Shown in pieces: positions 5,235 through 6,928 of a stretch of DNA of 6,928 bases. The DNA is from Chloroflexota bacterium (GTDB lineage Bacteria > Chloroflexota > Anaerolineae > Anaerolineales > UBA4823). A program made the position numbers and the translations under genes. Under the pieces are notes generated by a model. That model saw only the letters and a program-made list of their open reading frames with translations, was not told the origin of the DNA and did no database searches. Location of the stretch: NCBI GenBank assembly GCA_030636125.1, contig DAOVXM010000136.1, positions 1 through 6,928 of the forward strand, read 5' to 3'. The first letter of the stretch is position 1, and the number at the start of each line of letters is the position of its first letter.

Positions 5235-5690
5235 TTAACTGCTGTGCTGATTTCTAAACATCGTCTGCAACTCGGCTAAGGCATCGCGCGCTTTTTGCCG
5301 TGTTTTTTGGGGGATATCTAAACCGGCAAATTCATCCTCATCCAGTACGATCTGGCGACCATCTGGGAAGACCAGCAGGTCGAGAGCCAGGTCAATATAG
5401 GATAAGGTATTTCCGTCTATTACCGCCGGCTGGCCGATATTACAATACCAGCCGCGCATTCGGTCATTTTCCCTGGCATGGATCTCGAATATGTTATACC
5501 AGCGGTTGGTATAGTAAGTTTCTACAAACCGGTCACCCATGGCTAGGGTCATGCCATGAAACAAACTATCTTCACGGTCGAAGAAGGCCTCCAGGACGAT
5601 ATGGTGCCTACCACGTTCGAGCACTTGGCCCGAGTAGCGCCAGGTTTCCTTGCCGTGGATGTTGCGCTTAATGACGGTAATAGGAGTCAT
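5235..5690 (-). CDS. DUF402 domain protein, possible nucleotide phosphohydrolase
   Basis: This 151-residue soluble protein is a DUF402 family member. Characterised relatives are the staphylococcal nucleoside tri/diphosphatase Ntdp and Streptomyces FomD, which hydrolyses a cytidylylated fosfomycin intermediate; both use divalent metals. The sequence has ERG (25-27), RWYNIFEI (63-70), GWYCNI (80-85), DLALD (100-104) and LDEDEF (116-121). The Asp and Glu residues of the last two motifs are likely metal ligands. It covers the full domain with little extra, so it appears complete. It is probably cytoplasmic. The substrate cannot be predicted from the sequence, and no fosfomycin gene is nearby. The ATG lacks a Shine-Dalgarno site. 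The ATPase gene ends 101 nt upstream on the same strand, so co-transcription is possible but unproven. Confidence 0.88.
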   Translation of the reverse strand: MTPITVIKRNIHGKETWRYSGQVLERGRHHIVLEAFFDREDSLFHGMTLAMGDRFVETYYTNRWYNIFEIHARENDRMRGWYCNIGQPAVIDGNTLSYIDLALDLLVFPDGRQIVLDEDEFAGLDIPQKTRQKARDALAELQTMFRNQHSS

Positions 5691-5708
5691 GGCAGAATAA
5701 TTCGGTAG

Positions 5709-5722
5709 GAATTATGCAATTC
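5709..5722. promoter_or_regulatory. Short palindrome with a -10-like box upstream of DUF402
   Basis: GAATT (5709-5713) and AATTC (5718-5722) form an inverted repeat with a 4-nt centre. On the minus strand the middle reads CATAAT, a five-of-six match to a -10 box, about 20 nt before the DUF402 start codon. No -35 box is evident. A small operator over a promoter is possible; chance is also plausible in AT-rich sequence. Confidence 0.25.
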
Positions 5723-5791
5723 AGCGAAATCATCCCATTTATTGGACTCTCGCAGGATCAATTGTGTAATACCTACAACAGAAAGAGATCA

Positions 5792-6835
5792 TCAGGAGTT
5801 TTGGAGAACTGAAAAAGATTCTTGTGGGTCAAATGCTAAGCGCACGCTCTCTCCTTCACCTGGTAAGGGGGTGTTGGACAGGAAGTCAAAAGTCAAAGGA
5901 ATACCATTGACCTCAATGATCGCCCGGCATGTGCTGCCCCGAAATGATCGCTTGACCATCTTTCCTTTCAATGTGTAAGAATCTTTATCATTTACTCGCA
6001 TGCCATCTGGTCGCACTAGCACGGTCACTTGCCCATGTGCCTCGCCCTTGACGGGGAATTGGCCTAAGGCGGTTTCTATATATGTCTGTCCATCCTGCAT
6101 GTGTGCTTTACCACTTAACAGGTTGGTCAGACCTAAAAAATTGGCTACAAAGGTTGATGCGGGCTGGTTATAAATCTCCTGGGGTGTGTCTTCCTGTTCG
6201 ACCCGTCCAGCGTTCATCACTACCACGCGGTCGGCCAGGGCAAATGCCTCCTCTTGATCATGGGTCACATAAATAGCAGTTTGCCTCATCCTCCGCAGGA
6301 TCTCGCCCAGGTCGAGCACCAGTCGTTCTCTAAGATTGCGGTCAAGGGATCCGAGAGGTTCATCCAACATGAGCAAGCGCGGCTGAGGAGCTAGTGAGCG
6401 AGCCAACGCCACGCGCTGTTGCTCACCGCCGGATAAGGTGTTGACGTCTCGTCCCTCATAATCCGGTAATCCGACCAGCGCTAAAATTTCCTCGACCCGT
6501 ATTCTTATTTCATCTGGGGGGAGTTGTAACATTTTTAAGCCGAAGGCGACGTTGTCAGAGACGTTCATATGCGGAAACAAGGCGAAATCCTGGAACATCA
6601 GGCCGAAGCCACGCTTATTGGTAGGGACATCTTTCAAGGAGGCTCCGTCCCAGTAGAGCTCGCCTCGATCGGGAGGTTCTAATCCAGCTATGATCGCCAG
6701 AATTGTGGATTTCCCGCAACCGCTGGGACCTAATAAAGCCACGATCTCTCCTTGGGCGACCTCGAAAGAGACGCCATTAACGGCGTGTGTCTCGCCGAAT
6801 GATTTATGGATGTCCTCTAATTTTAGACCAGGCAT
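5792..6835 (-). CDS. ABC transporter ATP-binding protein, importer type with TOBE-like C-terminus
   Basis: This 347-residue protein is the ATPase subunit of an ABC importer of the MalK/PotA/FbpC class. It has Phe13 as the probable A-loop residue, Walker A GPSGCGKST (36-44), Q-loop Gln82 in FQDFALFPH, signature LSGGE (134-138), Walker B LLMLD (154-158) with catalytic Glu159, D-loop GSLD (162-165) and H-loop His192. Residues from about 240 on form a regulatory domain of TOBE/OB type. Length and motifs are complete, so it should be active, at the cytoplasmic face of the membrane with two permease subunits. Iron(III), thiamine, polyamine and related anion or sugar importers share this layout, and the sequence does not decide among them. 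No permease or binding protein is in the window. The ATG has only a weak upstream AGAAGA; a terminator-like hairpin lies 35 nt upstream. Confidence 0.93.
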   Translation of the reverse strand: MPGLKLEDIHKSFGETHAVNGVSFEVAQGEIVALLGPSGCGKSTILAIIAGLEPPDRGELYWDGASLKDVPTNKRGFGLMFQDFALFPHMNVSDNVAFGLKMLQLPPDEIRIRVEEILALVGLPDYEGRDVNTLSGGEQQRVALARSLAPQPRLLMLDEPLGSLDRNLRERLVLDLGEILRRMRQTAIYVTHDQEEAFALADRVVVMNAGRVEQEDTPQEIYNQPASTFVANFLGLTNLLSGKAHMQDGQTYIETALGQFPVKGEAHGQVTVLVRPDGMRVNDKDSYTLKGKMVKRSFRGSTCRAIIEVNGIPLTFDFLSNTPLPGEGESVRLAFDPQESFSVLQNS

Positions 6836-6869
6836 ATCTTCTATATTAAACCACTGATGGGCAATCCCG

Positions 6870-6910
6870 AAAAACAGGTGTGTTTATGGGCGTACGCTAC
6901 AAGCACACCT
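6870..6910 (-). terminator. Terminator-like hairpin upstream of the ABC ATPase gene
   Basis: AGGTGTGTTT (6876-6885) pairs with AAGCACACCT (6901-6910) in a 10-bp stem with one G-T pair and a 15-nt loop that holds the palindrome GCGTACGC (6890-6897). On the minus strand it is followed after one base by TTTTT (6874-6870), as in an intrinsic terminator. Plus-strand readers would meet CCTTTT, so it may also work that way, though weakly. It either ends a gene beyond the right edge or attenuates the ATPase gene. Confidence 0.55.
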
Positions 6911-6928
6911 CCTTTTGAATAAATTTTA

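Noticed and set aside
5300..5671. 123-codon plus-strand frame inside the DUF402 region
   Set aside because: Fully antisense to the DUF402 gene, which carries clear family motifs.
6836..6928. TPP or other metabolite riboswitch ahead of the ABC ATPase
   Set aside because: I looked for conserved TPP-element core segments and found none; a single hairpin explains the structure seen.

Overview
The window looks like a chromosomal piece of a Chloroflexota bacterium, most likely of the Anaerolineae. This is inferred from style: two exported DUF3048 proteins with long Pro/Thr linkers, and several small membrane proteins (DUF2085, DUF4126, DUF4190, a Cys-rich single-pass peptide) of types I associate with that phylum. 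No rRNA, tRNA, CRISPR array, insertion sequence or phage gene was found.

Layout. Bases 1-193 hold no supported gene. On the minus strand, 2793 to 194, two DUF3048 paralogues lie head to tail: first a lipoprotein, then a copy with a signal peptide or N-terminal anchor. A divergent intergenic region of about 125 bp (2794-2920) holds a perfect 16-nt tandem repeat between two opposed -10 boxes. On the plus strand follow a DUF2085 membrane protein (2921-3739), a promoter region with a duplicated -35 motif, and a DUF4126/DUF4190 gene pair with strong Shine-Dalgarno sites (3860-4804). A 66-residue Cys-rich membrane peptide follows (5026-5226). Two minus-strand genes then converge on it: a DUF402 protein (5690-5235) and an ABC transporter ATPase with a C-terminal TOBE-type domain (6835-5792). 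The right edge carries a terminator-like hairpin upstream of the ATPase gene.

How the genes work together. Most products are predicted to be envelope-associated and of unknown biochemical role, so no pathway can be reconstructed. The ATPase needs permease and binding-protein partners that are not in the window; they probably lie beyond the right edge or elsewhere. DUF402 proteins are related to nucleotide-phosphate hydrolases (Ntdp/FomD). I see no convincing evidence for a new multi-gene system. The most informative signals are regulatory: repeats and hairpins at promoters, and a split between genes with clear ribosome binding sites and genes that look leaderless or nearly so.
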